Assembly: GCA_002327905.1 (NCBI GenBank)
Contig: DCUY01000074.1
Coordinates: forward strand, 1-44,706
Length of the DNA: 44,706 nucleotides
Direction: 5' to 3'
Origin: Caldifarciminota bacterium UBA2202
GTDB taxonomy: Bacteria > Hydrothermota > 32-111
Shown here: positions 33,795-41,961 of the stretch, piece by piece
Layout of the letters: each line of letters begins with the position of its first letter
Position numbering within the stretch: the stretch's first letter is position 1
Notes under the pieces: generated by a model
What the model was told of the DNA's origin: nothing
Database searches by the model: none
What the model saw: only the letters and a program-made list of their open reading frames with translations
Translations under genes and position numbers: made by a program

Positions 33795-34742
33795 TCACTT
33801 TACAAACATCTCGCTTGTTTTAAATCCGTATTCAGGTTCAACTTCTGTCACATCCGCAACTGACGATAAATCCGACACATACATTTTCCCCACATTTGTT
33901 GAAAATATCACCTTATCATTAATCCTCTCTACATCTGAGGGTGACGATACTCTTATCGTGTCGATTATGCTTAAATCTTCCGCTGATAAGAGGTACGCAT
34001 TCTCCATAGCATCAAGAACTATAACAAATCCGTCAATGCATTTTACTTTTCCAAGATAGGAATTAAAGCTTGTTCTCTTAACAACACTGTCATTTGATAT
34101 TTTTATAATGCTACCGTATATTGAATTATAATCGCCGACACAGGAGACAAAAACATCCTTTTCATCCGATATGTCAATGAATGAAGGATTTGAACCTGAC
34201 TCTATTTCGGTCTTTTCCCAAGTAGCGGTATTCACTTTATATATTGAAGCTGTTTCTGATACATTATTGCTTCCTATATATATAAATTCTCCGTCTCTCG
34301 CTATCTCCTGCGGAGCCGCAACTCCTGTGATTGTTTTAACGGTTTCAAGAGACTCTTTATCCATTACCAAGACTGAATTATCCAGCCATAAAGACAAATA
34401 TATATTATCATCACACTCTTCAAGATAACCTGGTGATGTCATTTCTCCGGTTGTTTTTTCGAGAATAAGATCTCCGTCAAGAGAGAATTTTTGAATTGAT
34501 GCATTTCCTCCGTAGCCTGAATTTGAAATGAATATATTATTATCATCTACTATAATGTCTGAAGGCCCGTCTCCTGCAAGTAAAAGCGGGTCAGTTGAAG
34601 AGACAAGAGTTGAATCCATAACATAAACCGCCTCCGCATACCAGTCGAGAATGTATATTGAGCTTTGCACATCATCATGCCTAAGAGAGCATGATGATAG
34701 AATAATGATTGCAATTGCTACTGAGTAAAGTGTTCTTTTCAT
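33795..34742 (-). CDS. Beta-propeller lipoprotein, BtuG-like (cobalamin binding?)
   Basis: This 315-residue protein has a lipobox SSC (Cys18) and YncE-like propeller repeats, for example GDGPSDIIVDDNNIFISNSG, then DDNIYLSLWLDNSVLVMD and GEFIYIGSNN. Its ATG overlaps the stop of the TonB receptor gene. The whole unit is under a cobalamin riboswitch. In Bacteroides, BtuG is a surface propeller lipoprotein that binds B12 very tightly and hands it to BtuB; position, lipid anchor and fold all fit. The assignment rests on context and not on conserved binding residues. Confidence 0.65.
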   Translation of the reverse strand: MKRTLYSVAIAIIILSSCSLRHDDVQSSIYILDWYAEAVYVMDSTLVSSTDPLLLAGDGPSDIIVDDNNIFISNSGYGGNASIQKFSLDGDLILEKTTGEMTSPGYLEECDDNIYLSLWLDNSVLVMDKESLETVKTITGVAAPQEIARDGEFIYIGSNNVSETASIYKVNTATWEKTEIESGSNPSFIDISDEKDVFVSCVGDYNSIYGSIIKISNDSVVKRTSFNSYLGKVKCIDGFVIVLDAMENAYLLSAEDLSIIDTIRVSSPSDVERINDKVIFSTNVGKMYVSDLSSVADVTEVEPEYGFKTSEMFVK

Positions 34743-36631
34743 AATTTAATCTCCATTGAAAGTGTTATTTTTCTTCCTTCAAGATAGTATCCGTTGACTG
34801 ATTCCACATTTTGGTCAAGCGGATTGGTGATGCTCAGTTTTATTTCAGAGCGGCCAAAACGCGCTCCTATTGATGCTTCGGAGAATAAAAATGAGCGCTC
34901 CAATGACTTTGTGTTTGCTTGAGATATGTATGAAGGACTCTGATAATCTGCAGATAACTGCAAAAAAACAAATCTGCGAATAACTTTTACCGAAAGGTTA
35001 TCCTTGAAAACAGGCGAGTAAGGAACAAGCTTCATTTTCTCCGTGTAATTGGGAGAGAACAAAAAGACATTCCCGATTTCGAGGTTGTCAAACTTTATCT
35101 TAGCATCAATCGAAATATGAGGATTAACTGCAAACAATACATTCTCGGGAGTGTATATTCCTCCCTCATTGACCCATCGTATCATTGAGAGGAAATAATT
35201 CAGCCCAGCCTCCGCTCTCATCTCCGCACGAGTGAATTCCCTGTCTGCAAAGAGAAAGAATCCCATCATCTTTTCGCTTTCAAGATTTGCGTTGCCTCGG
35301 GCAAATGCATCCCCCGCCCAGTAGAGCTCATTGAAAGTCGGCCTTCTCACTGAAGTTCTCAGACCCGCAAGGATTTTTTCCTTTAACACTGATGCCTCTG
35401 TTGTCACATTTGCCGAATAGACAAATGCGGTTTTGTTCGAAATTGAGAATCCTGCGCTTCCTTCAATGTTCCATAATCCCTTTTTCAGAGATGCATTGAG
35501 AGACGGATACTCTTCAAGAACATTCCCCGTTTTTGTGCCTTCACACCTGTTAAGCTGGTTGGAGACTGAGAGAAGGATGTTGTCATTAAAGCAAGAGAGA
35601 GATGTCAAAAGAGAGGATGTCTTTGTGAGATCGTCTGCGACAGGATTTATCTCTTCATTGAAATAAGTATAGCTCGTAGAGGTCACAGAGTTTGTAATGC
35701 TCATCCTTTCTCCCAGAGCCATTTTTTGATTTATTACAAGAAGGGAATTACCCACCCTGCTGTTTTCATACCTGTATCCTGAGATTCCCGGATCCCCGCT
35801 TTCTGAAGTTCCGTAAAGCACGAGAATATCGTTTTCTCCTGCATCAAAATTCAGATTGAACCCGAATGCGCTTTTGTCGGAATTTTCAAGAATAATTCCT
35901 TTGGGCATTATCATGTTATTAAATTCACTTCGGAAAAATCCTCCGGAAAGCATTCCCGCATCCATGTTGACTGACATTTCCGCTGAATTGATTGATGCAG
36001 TTGCATTCAAAGAAAGGATTGTGTTCTTTGCGGTTTTGATGTCAACAGCCCCTCCAAAGATGTTTTCTCCCCTAAGAGAGGAGGACGAATTCCTGCTTAA
36101 GGAGATTTCCCCGACTGCCGCTACGGATATAAGGCTTAAATCTATTATGCGAGATGCTTGGTTTATAATAGGCACTCCATCAACAGAGAAGAGGATATCC
36201 TCTTGAGACATTCCCGGAAGAGAGACGGAGAGTGATCTGTTGTATTCCTTAATATGAAGATATGGTGACAGATTCGCAAGCCCATTCTTAATTCCTCCCT
36301 TGACATCAGTCTCCCTAATAATATTCCTGACCTCTTCGGAAAAGACGGTTGTGCCTTTCGCGCTGAACGGCTTGGGAATTAGAAAGACAGAATAGGAAGA
36401 GTCCGCTCCCACAAATATTTCGGCATCTTCGTATGCGAGGCATTTTATTTTAAGAACTAAGCCGGAGTCAGCCTCAAAGGGAGTCATGACCTGCATTTCA
36501 CGACTTTTGAAAGAGACGACTACAAAACTGACCCTGCTCGTGTCAGACGCATCATACACATAGATTGAAGAACAACATATATAATTGTATAATAAAAATA
36601 ATGACACTAACAGAAACGCGGTCCTTTTCAA
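34739..36631 (-). CDS. btuB: TonB-dependent outer-membrane receptor, BtuB-like
   Basis: This protein of about 630 residues has a signal sequence KRTAFLLVSLFLLYNYICCS. A short beta-sandwich extension (about 25-95) is followed by a plug (about 100-200, with MSQEDILFSVDGVPI and GENIFGGAVDIKT) and a large beta barrel to the end. The start is taken as TTG at 36631, with AAAGGA upstream. The open frame extends 87 codons further, but that part is the riboswitch itself. The riboswitch makes cobalamin the likely cargo, taken up with TonB energy. It overlaps the BtuG-like gene by four bases. Confidence 0.85.
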   Translation of the reverse strand: MKRTAFLLVSLFLLYNYICCSSIYVYDASDTSRVSFVVVSFKSREMQVMTPFEADSGLVLKIKCLAYEDAEIFVGADSSYSVFLIPKPFSAKGTTVFSEEVRNIIRETDVKGGIKNGLANLSPYLHIKEYNRSLSVSLPGMSQEDILFSVDGVPIINQASRIIDLSLISVAAVGEISLSRNSSSSLRGENIFGGAVDIKTAKNTILSLNATASINSAEMSVNMDAGMLSGGFFRSEFNNMIMPKGIILENSDKSAFGFNLNFDAGENDILVLYGTSESGDPGISGYRYENSRVGNSLLVINQKMALGERMSITNSVTSTSYTYFNEEINPVADDLTKTSSLLTSLSCFNDNILLSVSNQLNRCEGTKTGNVLEEYPSLNASLKKGLWNIEGSAGFSISNKTAFVYSANVTTEASVLKEKILAGLRTSVRRPTFNELYWAGDAFARGNANLESEKMMGFFLFADREFTRAEMRAEAGLNYFLSMIRWVNEGGIYTPENVLFAVNPHISIDAKIKFDNLEIGNVFLFSPNYTEKMKLVPYSPVFKDNLSVKVIRRFVFLQLSADYQSPSYISQANTKSLERSFLFSEASIGARFGRSEIKLSITNPLDQNVESVNGYYLEGRKITLSMEIKL

Positions 36632-36651
36632 TACAATCCATCCTTTTGTTA

Positions 36652-36680
36652 GGACGGACCCTGTCAGAGCAGGTTCCGTT
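36652..36680 (-). promoter_or_regulatory. Riboswitch expression-platform hairpin
   Basis: On the minus strand ACGGAACCTG pairs with CAGGGTCCGT (one mismatch), between the B12 box and the btuB start codon. No T tract follows, so control of translation is more likely than termination. Confidence 0.5.
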
Positions 36681-36682
36681 TT

Positions 36683-36825
36683 CAACAGGCAGGTTTCCTG
36701 GCTCGCAGTTTCTCTCCTGCCGCCTTCCCCTTTCGGGTGGCATCGGCATTCGTATCTGCTTACAGTTGCTTGACAGCAGCGGTTTTTCACCGCTTTCCCT
36801 ATTACCTCATCCGAGCACCTATTTT
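36683..36825 (-). ncRNA. Cobalamin riboswitch
   Basis: Read on the minus strand, all core pieces are present in order: AATAGGTGCTCGGATGAG, TAATAGGGAA, GCGGTGAAAAACCGCTGCTG, CAACTGTAAGCAG, GATGCCACCC with GGGGAAGGCGG, and the B12 box GCGAGCCAGGAAACCTGCCT. Bound adenosylcobalamin should repress the receptor and lipoprotein genes downstream. Confidence 0.95.
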
Positions 36826-36829
36826 CTTT

Positions 36830-36858
36830 ATTATAATCTTCAATTGAACAATTGTCAA
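36830..36858 (-). promoter_or_regulatory. Promoter of btuB riboswitch transcript
   Basis: Perfect consensus on the minus strand: TTGACA (36853-36858), 17 bp, TATAAT (36830-36835). The RNA would begin only a few bases before the riboswitch. The REP-transposon inverted repeat starts eight bases beyond the -35. Confidence 0.85.
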
Positions 36859-36935
36859 CACATATAGCGGCGGGGGTGGAAAAATGTGACATTTTTTTGT
36901 TGAAAATTCTTAAAAAATGTTATATCATATATGAT

Positions 36936-37826
36936 ATGAGAAAAGTAAGAATAACGCATAAGAATGCCCTTCATCATGTAATGAACAAAGGTATTAAGGA
37001 TGAGAATATTTTCATTGATAATTCTTTTAAGACTTATTTTATCAACCTTTTAAGAAAATTAAGCAAAAAATATGGCATTGATCTGTTAGCTTATGTGATA
37101 ATGAACAACCATTACCATTTAATCCTACGCAACACCAACAACAACTTATCAAAATTTATGATGGAATTAAATGGCAGCTATGCAATGTACTATAGAATGA
37201 ATGTCGGTGGAAAAGGATATGTTTTTCAAAACCGATTTAAATCAACTTTGATCGAGAATGAAAAATACCTTATCGATTGCCTGATTTATTTGTACATGAA
37301 TCCTGTTAGAGCAGGATACTGCAAGAATCCCTTCGAATACATTTATTCAAGCCTTTACGAGATTATTTCTGATAATACTACCAGTAAAATTTGTAATTGC
37401 ACATATATCTTGCATATCTTTTCAAACTTTGAAAATCTAAAAGAAATATTATACTCTGCGAGTTTATCAAAAACTGTTGAAACAAAAACAAGGATAAATG
37501 AGTTTGTGGGTGACAAAAATACAATAAAAAGAGCAATTTCACACTTTGAAAGAAGAAAAAAATGTAAAACTTTAATTGAGAGAAGAAGAAAGACCGATAA
37601 AACTGGTATGAGTATCAACGAAGCAATTGAATATGTTGAAAGGAAATTAAATTTGAAACTGGAAAGTTTATCCTATAAAAAAGACAAAAAGCAAGTATTG
37701 GATATTGTGATAATTCTTAGAAATGAATGCCTTCTAAAGTACACAGAGATATCTCAAATCCCTCTTTTCAAGTTACTTAAATATAATACACTGATAAAAT
37801 TCTCATCCAGAAAAATAAAAAAGTGA
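36936..37826 (+). CDS. REP-associated (IS200-like, Y1) transposase
   Basis: This 296-residue protein has the HUH signature in YVIMNNHYHLILR, the catalytic-tyrosine helix LNGSYAMYYRMN, then GYVFQNRFKS and YLYMNPVRAGYC, all typical of REP-associated Y1 transposases (RAYT), which nick single-stranded DNA at REP hairpins. The Met at 36936 is chosen because the family begins at RKVRITHKNALHHVMNKG; the upstream extension would read through the inverted repeat. The stop lies within the right-end hairpin. A C-terminal helical domain (about 230-290) is intact, so it may be active. Confidence 0.9.
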   Translation: MRKVRITHKNALHHVMNKGIKDENIFIDNSFKTYFINLLRKLSKKYGIDLLAYVIMNNHYHLILRNTNNNLSKFMMELNGSYAMYYRMNVGGKGYVFQNRFKSTLIENEKYLIDCLIYLYMNPVRAGYCKNPFEYIYSSLYEIISDNTTSKICNCTYILHIFSNFENLKEILYSASLSKTVETKTRINEFVGDKNTIKRAISHFERRKKCKTLIERRRKTDKTGMSINEAIEYVERKLNLKLESLSYKKDKKQVLDIVIILRNECLLKYTEISQIPLFKLLKYNTLIKFSSRKIKK

Positions 37827-37840
37827 TTTGTCACTTTTTT
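37817..37840 (+). terminator. Right-end hairpin, probable transposase terminator
   Basis: AAAAAAGTGA (37817-37826), loop TTTG, TCACTTTTTT (37831-37840). It overlaps the transposase stop codon and would protect dapB from transcription coming from the element. Confidence 0.7.
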
Positions 37841-37857
37841 CCACCCCCGCCGCTCTC

Positions 37858-37886
37858 TTGACTTAAAAATATATATATGTTATAAA
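37858..37886 (+). promoter_or_regulatory. Promoter of dapB operon (leaderless?)
   Basis: TTGACT (37858-37863), 17 bp, TATAAA (37881-37886). The ATG is at 37895, eight bases after the -10, with no ribosome site, which fits a leaderless mRNA. Confidence 0.7.
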
Positions 37887-37894
37887 TAATTATT

Positions 37895-38683
37895 ATGTTA
37901 TTTATTGGAGTTAATGGCGCTTTGGGAAAAATGGGTTCTCTGATATGCCAGAGTGTACTCTTTGAAAGCGACATTTCCCTTACAGAAGCATTCGAACACG
38001 AAACTCATCCAGGCATAAAACAGGATTTGGGATTGTTTTTAGGCATTGAAGAGTGGAAATTGAATGTGGAAAGCCTGAATGCCGCTAAAAAATTCAAGCT
38101 GAAAGTGCTAATTGATTTTTCATCAAAGGCAGGATTCTCTTCCGCTCTTGATTTCTGCATTAAAAACTCAATTCCATTGGTTTCAGGTACGACAGGTCTG
38201 GACAAAGAGCAGATAAAGAGTCTGCATGAAGCTTCAAAAAAAATCCCTATACTTTATTCCACTAATATGTCAACGGGAATAAACACACTTCTTCTATCTC
38301 TTGATTCAATGAAGGATATTTTGTGCGATGAAAGGAGAGATATTGAAATAATCGAGTATCATCATAATCAAAAGAAGGACTCTCCAAGCGGAACCGCCTT
38401 ATCGATAGCCGAAAAAATTTCAGAAATTTCAAAGAGAAAAATAGACCTGACCGGAAAAAATTCTTTTCCGCGGGGTTCTGAAATAAGAATACATTCATTG
38501 AGAATCGGGTCTGTGCCCGGATATCATAAGATTATAATTTCAGGAAACGGAGAGACAATAGAGCTCTCCCACTCTGCTGATTCGCGTGATACATTTGTCA
38601 CAGGTGCAATAAGGGCGGCTCGCTTCATTGCAAAGAAAAACAGAGGTCTTTACAATATGATTGACGCGCTGAAGGAGAAATAA
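37895..38683 (+). CDS. dapB: 4-hydroxy-tetrahydrodipicolinate reductase
   Basis: This 262-residue enzyme of the lysine/diaminopimelate pathway reduces the dapA product with NAD(P)H. It has the Rossmann motif GVNGALGKMG, VSGTTGL and the catalytic EYHHNQKKDSPSGTAL. First gene of a seven-gene run; its TAA overlaps the next ATG (TAATG). Confidence 0.95.
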   Translation: MLFIGVNGALGKMGSLICQSVLFESDISLTEAFEHETHPGIKQDLGLFLGIEEWKLNVESLNAAKKFKLKVLIDFSSKAGFSSALDFCIKNSIPLVSGTTGLDKEQIKSLHEASKKIPILYSTNMSTGINTLLLSLDSMKDILCDERRDIEIIEYHHNQKKDSPSGTALSIAEKISEISKRKIDLTGKNSFPRGSEIRIHSLRIGSVPGYHKIIISGNGETIELSHSADSRDTFVTGAIRAARFIAKKNRGLYNMIDALKEK

Positions 38684-39828
38684 TGGTTTCAAAAAAGATC
38701 AAGCTTATCCCTCCATACATCTTCAATGAAATAGACAAACTTAAAAAATCTATAAAGGATCCGATAGATTTCGGAGTCGGAGACCCGGATATGCCGACCC
38801 CCTCATTTATTGTAAAAGAGATGGAGCAACAGATTAAAATTGCGGAAAATCACAAATATCCGTCATACGAAGGGCTTCCGGAACTCAGAGAGGAAATAGC
38901 AAAATATTTTAAAAAAAGATTCAATGTAAATCTTGACCCTGACAATGAAATACTTATTCTGATAGGTTCGAAGGAGGGGATAGCCCATTCACTTGAAGCA
39001 TTTCTCGACAAAAACGATGAAGTCCTTCTTCCTTCAATATGCTATCCTGTTTACAGGACACAGACTCTTCTTAAAGGAGGAAGGGTTGTCGAGTTTCCAG
39101 TAAACTATGAAAATTACTTTGTCCCCTATTTCAGCGATATCAAGAAAAGACTCTCGGAAAAGAGCAAGGTTTTGTTTTTAAATTATCCCAATAACCCTAC
39201 AGGAGCCACTGTCGAAAAACCTTTCTATGATCAGGCGGTTGATTTCGCAATGCGGAATAATCTTATAATCATGAATGACAATGTCTATTGCGATGTCTAT
39301 TTTTCAAAGGTGCGCCCCCCGTCGATTATGCAGACAAATCATGCGAAGGATTGCGCCATTGAATTTCATTCGTTTTCAAAGACATTCAATATGACAGGAT
39401 GGAGAATAGGATATGCTGTGGGAAACAGAGAGCTGATAAAAGCTTTAAAGCAGATAAAAATGAATACAGACTCGGGAGTCTTTCTTCCGATACAGAAAGC
39501 TGTAATAGCCGGACTTAGGAACATTGACAATCATGTAATGCAGAATAATATGCTCGTAAAAAAGAGAATCGACCTTTTAAGCGAAGCTTTGATAAGCAAA
39601 GGATTTGAATTCCACAGACCCAAAGCATCATTTTATATATTCGCCAAGACCTTGAAAAAAATGAAATCTGCGGAATTCACAAAGCTTTTGATGAAAGAAT
39701 GCGGTATAATCACAACACCGGGAATAGGATTCGGAGAGAAAGGCGATGATTTCATAAGATTTTCTCTTACTCTCAATGACAAAGATCTCAAAGAAGGAAT
39801 CAGACGAATTAAAAAACTGAAGGTGTAA
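38683..39828 (+). CDS. dapL: Aminotransferase class I/II, probable LL-DAP aminotransferase
   Basis: This 381-residue PLP enzyme has DFGVGDPDMPTP, YPSYEGLPELREEIA, NYPNNPTGA and the lysine that binds PLP in FHSFSKTFNMTGWRIGYAVG. Position between dapB and lysC suggests LL-diaminopimelate aminotransferase, which bypasses the dapD, dapC and dapE steps. Related class-I enzymes use aspartate or other amino acids, so substrate choice is inferred from context. Confidence 0.8.
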   Translation: MVSKKIKLIPPYIFNEIDKLKKSIKDPIDFGVGDPDMPTPSFIVKEMEQQIKIAENHKYPSYEGLPELREEIAKYFKKRFNVNLDPDNEILILIGSKEGIAHSLEAFLDKNDEVLLPSICYPVYRTQTLLKGGRVVEFPVNYENYFVPYFSDIKKRLSEKSKVLFLNYPNNPTGATVEKPFYDQAVDFAMRNNLIIMNDNVYCDVYFSKVRPPSIMQTNHAKDCAIEFHSFSKTFNMTGWRIGYAVGNRELIKALKQIKMNTDSGVFLPIQKAVIAGLRNIDNHVMQNNMLVKKRIDLLSEALISKGFEFHRPKASFYIFAKTLKKMKSAEFTKLLMKECGIITTPGIGFGEKGDDFIRFSLTLNDKDLKEGIRRIKKLKV

Positions 39829-41003
39829 TGGCTCTTATAGTTAAAAAATTCGGAGGATCATCTCTTGCAACACCGACACTGATAATGCACCTTGCAAAGA
39901 GAGTCTCTGCGGATATAAAAAACGGAAATAAGGTAGTTGTCGTTGTTTCAGCTATGGGAAAGACGACAAATGATTTTATGGCAATGGCCAAGCAGATTGC
40001 CGGACAGCCTGAGGAGAGGGAGATGGATATGCTTCTAACCGCAGGAGAGAGGATTTCAATGTCACTCTTCTCAATGGCTCTGAATTCTCTTAAAATTAAA
40101 GCATACTCTTTCACAGGCTCTCAGGTGGGTATAATAACTACTGGAGAGCATACAAATGCAAAGATTCTGTCAGTCAAGGGAGAGAGGCTTCTATCCGCAT
40201 TGAATGACGGAATTACTCCGATAATAGCAGGATTTCAGGGCGTTTCAAATTCAAAGGAGATAACTACTCTCGGAAGAGGCGGTTCCGACACAACGGCTGT
40301 TGCTCTCTCCGCATTTCTTAATGCAGACAGATGCGAAATTTTCACTGATGTAGACGGAGTCTTTACTGTTGATCCGAGAATCAATTCAAACGCGAAGCTG
40401 ATAAATGAAATATCGTATGACGAAATGCTTGTTATGGCGCATTTGGGTTCAAAGGTCCTCCATCCGCGCTCAGTTGAGATTGCTCAAAGATATAATATTA
40501 AATTGCTGGTTAAACCTTCATTTAACGAAGGAGATGGCACAATGATCACTAATGCGGAAAATATCGAATCTGTGAAAGTGAGGAGCATAAGCTCCAGACA
40601 GAATTTGGCTCTGATTAATTTCAAGACGGCTGACGGTAACATAGTCAATCTAATGAAGAGACTCAATAAGGCAAATGTGAAAATTGAGCTTTTCATAACA
40701 AAATCAAATGACTCTATTTCAGTAGTGGTAGATCAGGAGAAGCTGAACGAACTTCTTTCATGCACAGAGGATATATGCACATCCGTGAGCATCAATAATG
40801 ACATCGCAATAATTTCTCTTGTGGGAGCGGGAGTCTCTACGGATACGGAGGTGCTTGAAAAGATTCTTGCTATCACTGAAAAATACTCAAATGATGTATT
40901 CGGTTTCTTTACTGATAAAATCGTTCTTTCAATTGTGACAAAACAACCTTATGTGGAGAAAATATCAAATGAAGCTGCAAAAGCATTCAATCTCCTCGGT
41001 TAA
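39828..41003 (+). CDS. lysC: Aspartate kinase
   Basis: This 391-residue enzyme has KFGGSSLATP at the N-terminus, GRGGSDTTAVALSAFL and FTDVDGVFTVDPR in the kinase domain, and two C-terminal ACT-type regulatory domains (about 260-390). It catalyses the first step from aspartate towards lysine, threonine and methionine. Feedback inhibition by an end product is expected from the ACT domains. It is coupled to the preceding gene by TAATG. Confidence 0.95.
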   Translation: MALIVKKFGGSSLATPTLIMHLAKRVSADIKNGNKVVVVVSAMGKTTNDFMAMAKQIAGQPEEREMDMLLTAGERISMSLFSMALNSLKIKAYSFTGSQVGIITTGEHTNAKILSVKGERLLSALNDGITPIIAGFQGVSNSKEITTLGRGGSDTTAVALSAFLNADRCEIFTDVDGVFTVDPRINSNAKLINEISYDEMLVMAHLGSKVLHPRSVEIAQRYNIKLLVKPSFNEGDGTMITNAENIESVKVRSISSRQNLALINFKTADGNIVNLMKRLNKANVKIELFITKSNDSISVVVDQEKLNELLSCTEDICTSVSINNDIAIISLVGAGVSTDTEVLEKILAITEKYSNDVFGFFTDKIVLSIVTKQPYVEKISNEAAKAFNLLG

Positions 41004-41961
41004 TGTAGGAATAATAGGCGCGACAGGCCTTGTGGGGCAGGAGTTTATATCTCTTCTTGAGGAGAGAAATTTTCCTGTAAAAGAATTGTATCTCTTTGCA
41101 TCCGACAATAGCATAGGGAGAAAGATGCGTTTCGGGAAAAAATTATATGAAGTGCTTCCATTCAAAGCAAATCTTTTCAAATCAATAGATATAGCTTTTT
41201 TTTCAGCCGGAGCCGATATTGACAAAATACTTGTGCCTCAGGCCGCTGAAATGGGAGCGGTATGCATAGATAATTCATCAGCATTCAGGATGAATAAAAA
41301 AGTGCCGCTTGTAGTGCCTGAAATTAATTTCAAGGATATTAAAAAATCCGACAGAATAATCGCCAATCCGAACTGTTCGACGATTCAGCTGGTTTTGGTT
41401 CTCGACACATTGCGCAGATTATCAAAAATTGTCTCAGTTGATGTATCCACTTATCAGGCAGTCTCAGGAGCAGGAAGAGAGCCGCTTGAAATGTATTTCT
41501 CGCAGTCTCTTAAAAGAAAGAGAGATGCTAAGACTCAGTTCTACGGAAATATAATTCAAAAGATCGGACCGATTTCAAAAGACAATTACTGCGAGGAAGA
41601 AATGAAAATAGTCTTTGAGACAAGAAAAATATTGAGTGATGAAAAAATGAAAATCTCGCCGACAACTATGAGGGTTCCTCTTCCGAATGTTCACACTGAA
41701 TCAATCATTGTTGAATTTAAGGACAAAATTACAGTCAAAAACATAGAAGAAGCTCTGCTGAACAATAAAAATAATGTTCTTTTTGTTAATGATATGGATT
41801 CAATGGATGCGGATAAAAGCAACATCACATTCGTAAGCAGACTGAGGCGGGATTTAGATAATGAAAAAAGATTTTTGATGATTATTACTGCGGACAATCT
41901 CAGGGTTGGCGCCGCACTGAACGGAATAAGAATAGCAGAAAGGATAATAAATGAAAAATAA
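40969..41961 (+). CDS. asd: Aspartate-semialdehyde dehydrogenase
   Basis: This 330-residue enzyme has NVGIIGATGLVGQEF for NADP binding, the active-site cysteine in ANPNCSTIQL and SGAGREPLEMY. It converts aspartyl phosphate to the semialdehyde used by dapA. The Met at 40969 (GGAG upstream) is preferred over one at 40951; either way it overlaps the lysC end. Confidence 0.95.
   Translation: MKLQKHSISSVNVGIIGATGLVGQEFISLLEERNFPVKELYLFASDNSIGRKMRFGKKLYEVLPFKANLFKSIDIAFFSAGADIDKILVPQAAEMGAVCIDNSSAFRMNKKVPLVVPEINFKDIKKSDRIIANPNCSTIQLVLVLDTLRRLSKIVSVDVSTYQAVSGAGREPLEMYFSQSLKRKRDAKTQFYGNIIQKIGPISKDNYCEEEMKIVFETRKILSDEKMKISPTTMRVPLPNVHTESIIVEFKDKITVKNIEEALLNNKNNVLFVNDMDSMDADKSNITFVSRLRRDLDNEKRFLMIITADNLRVGAALNGIRIAERIINEK

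Larger units (their letters stand above)
36867..37853 (+). mobile_element. REP-associated tyrosine transposase element with 25-bp inverted repeats
   Basis: A 987-bp unit bounded by GCGGCGGGGGTGGAAAAATG (start of a 25-bp repeat, 36867-36891) and its complement at 37829-37853, with one mismatch. Each end contains a hairpin (AAAAATGTGACATTTTT on the left; a 10-bp stem with TTTG loop on the right). It holds one transposase gene and sits between the -35 boxes of two divergent promoters. Confidence 0.8.

Noticed and set aside
36632..36892. 87-codon N-terminal extension of the btuB frame
   Set aside because: It covers the cobalamin riboswitch and promoter and would hide the signal peptide inside the protein.
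36852..36935. 28-codon N-terminal extension of the REP transposase
   Set aside because: It reads across the left inverted repeat; family similarity starts at the Met at 36936.
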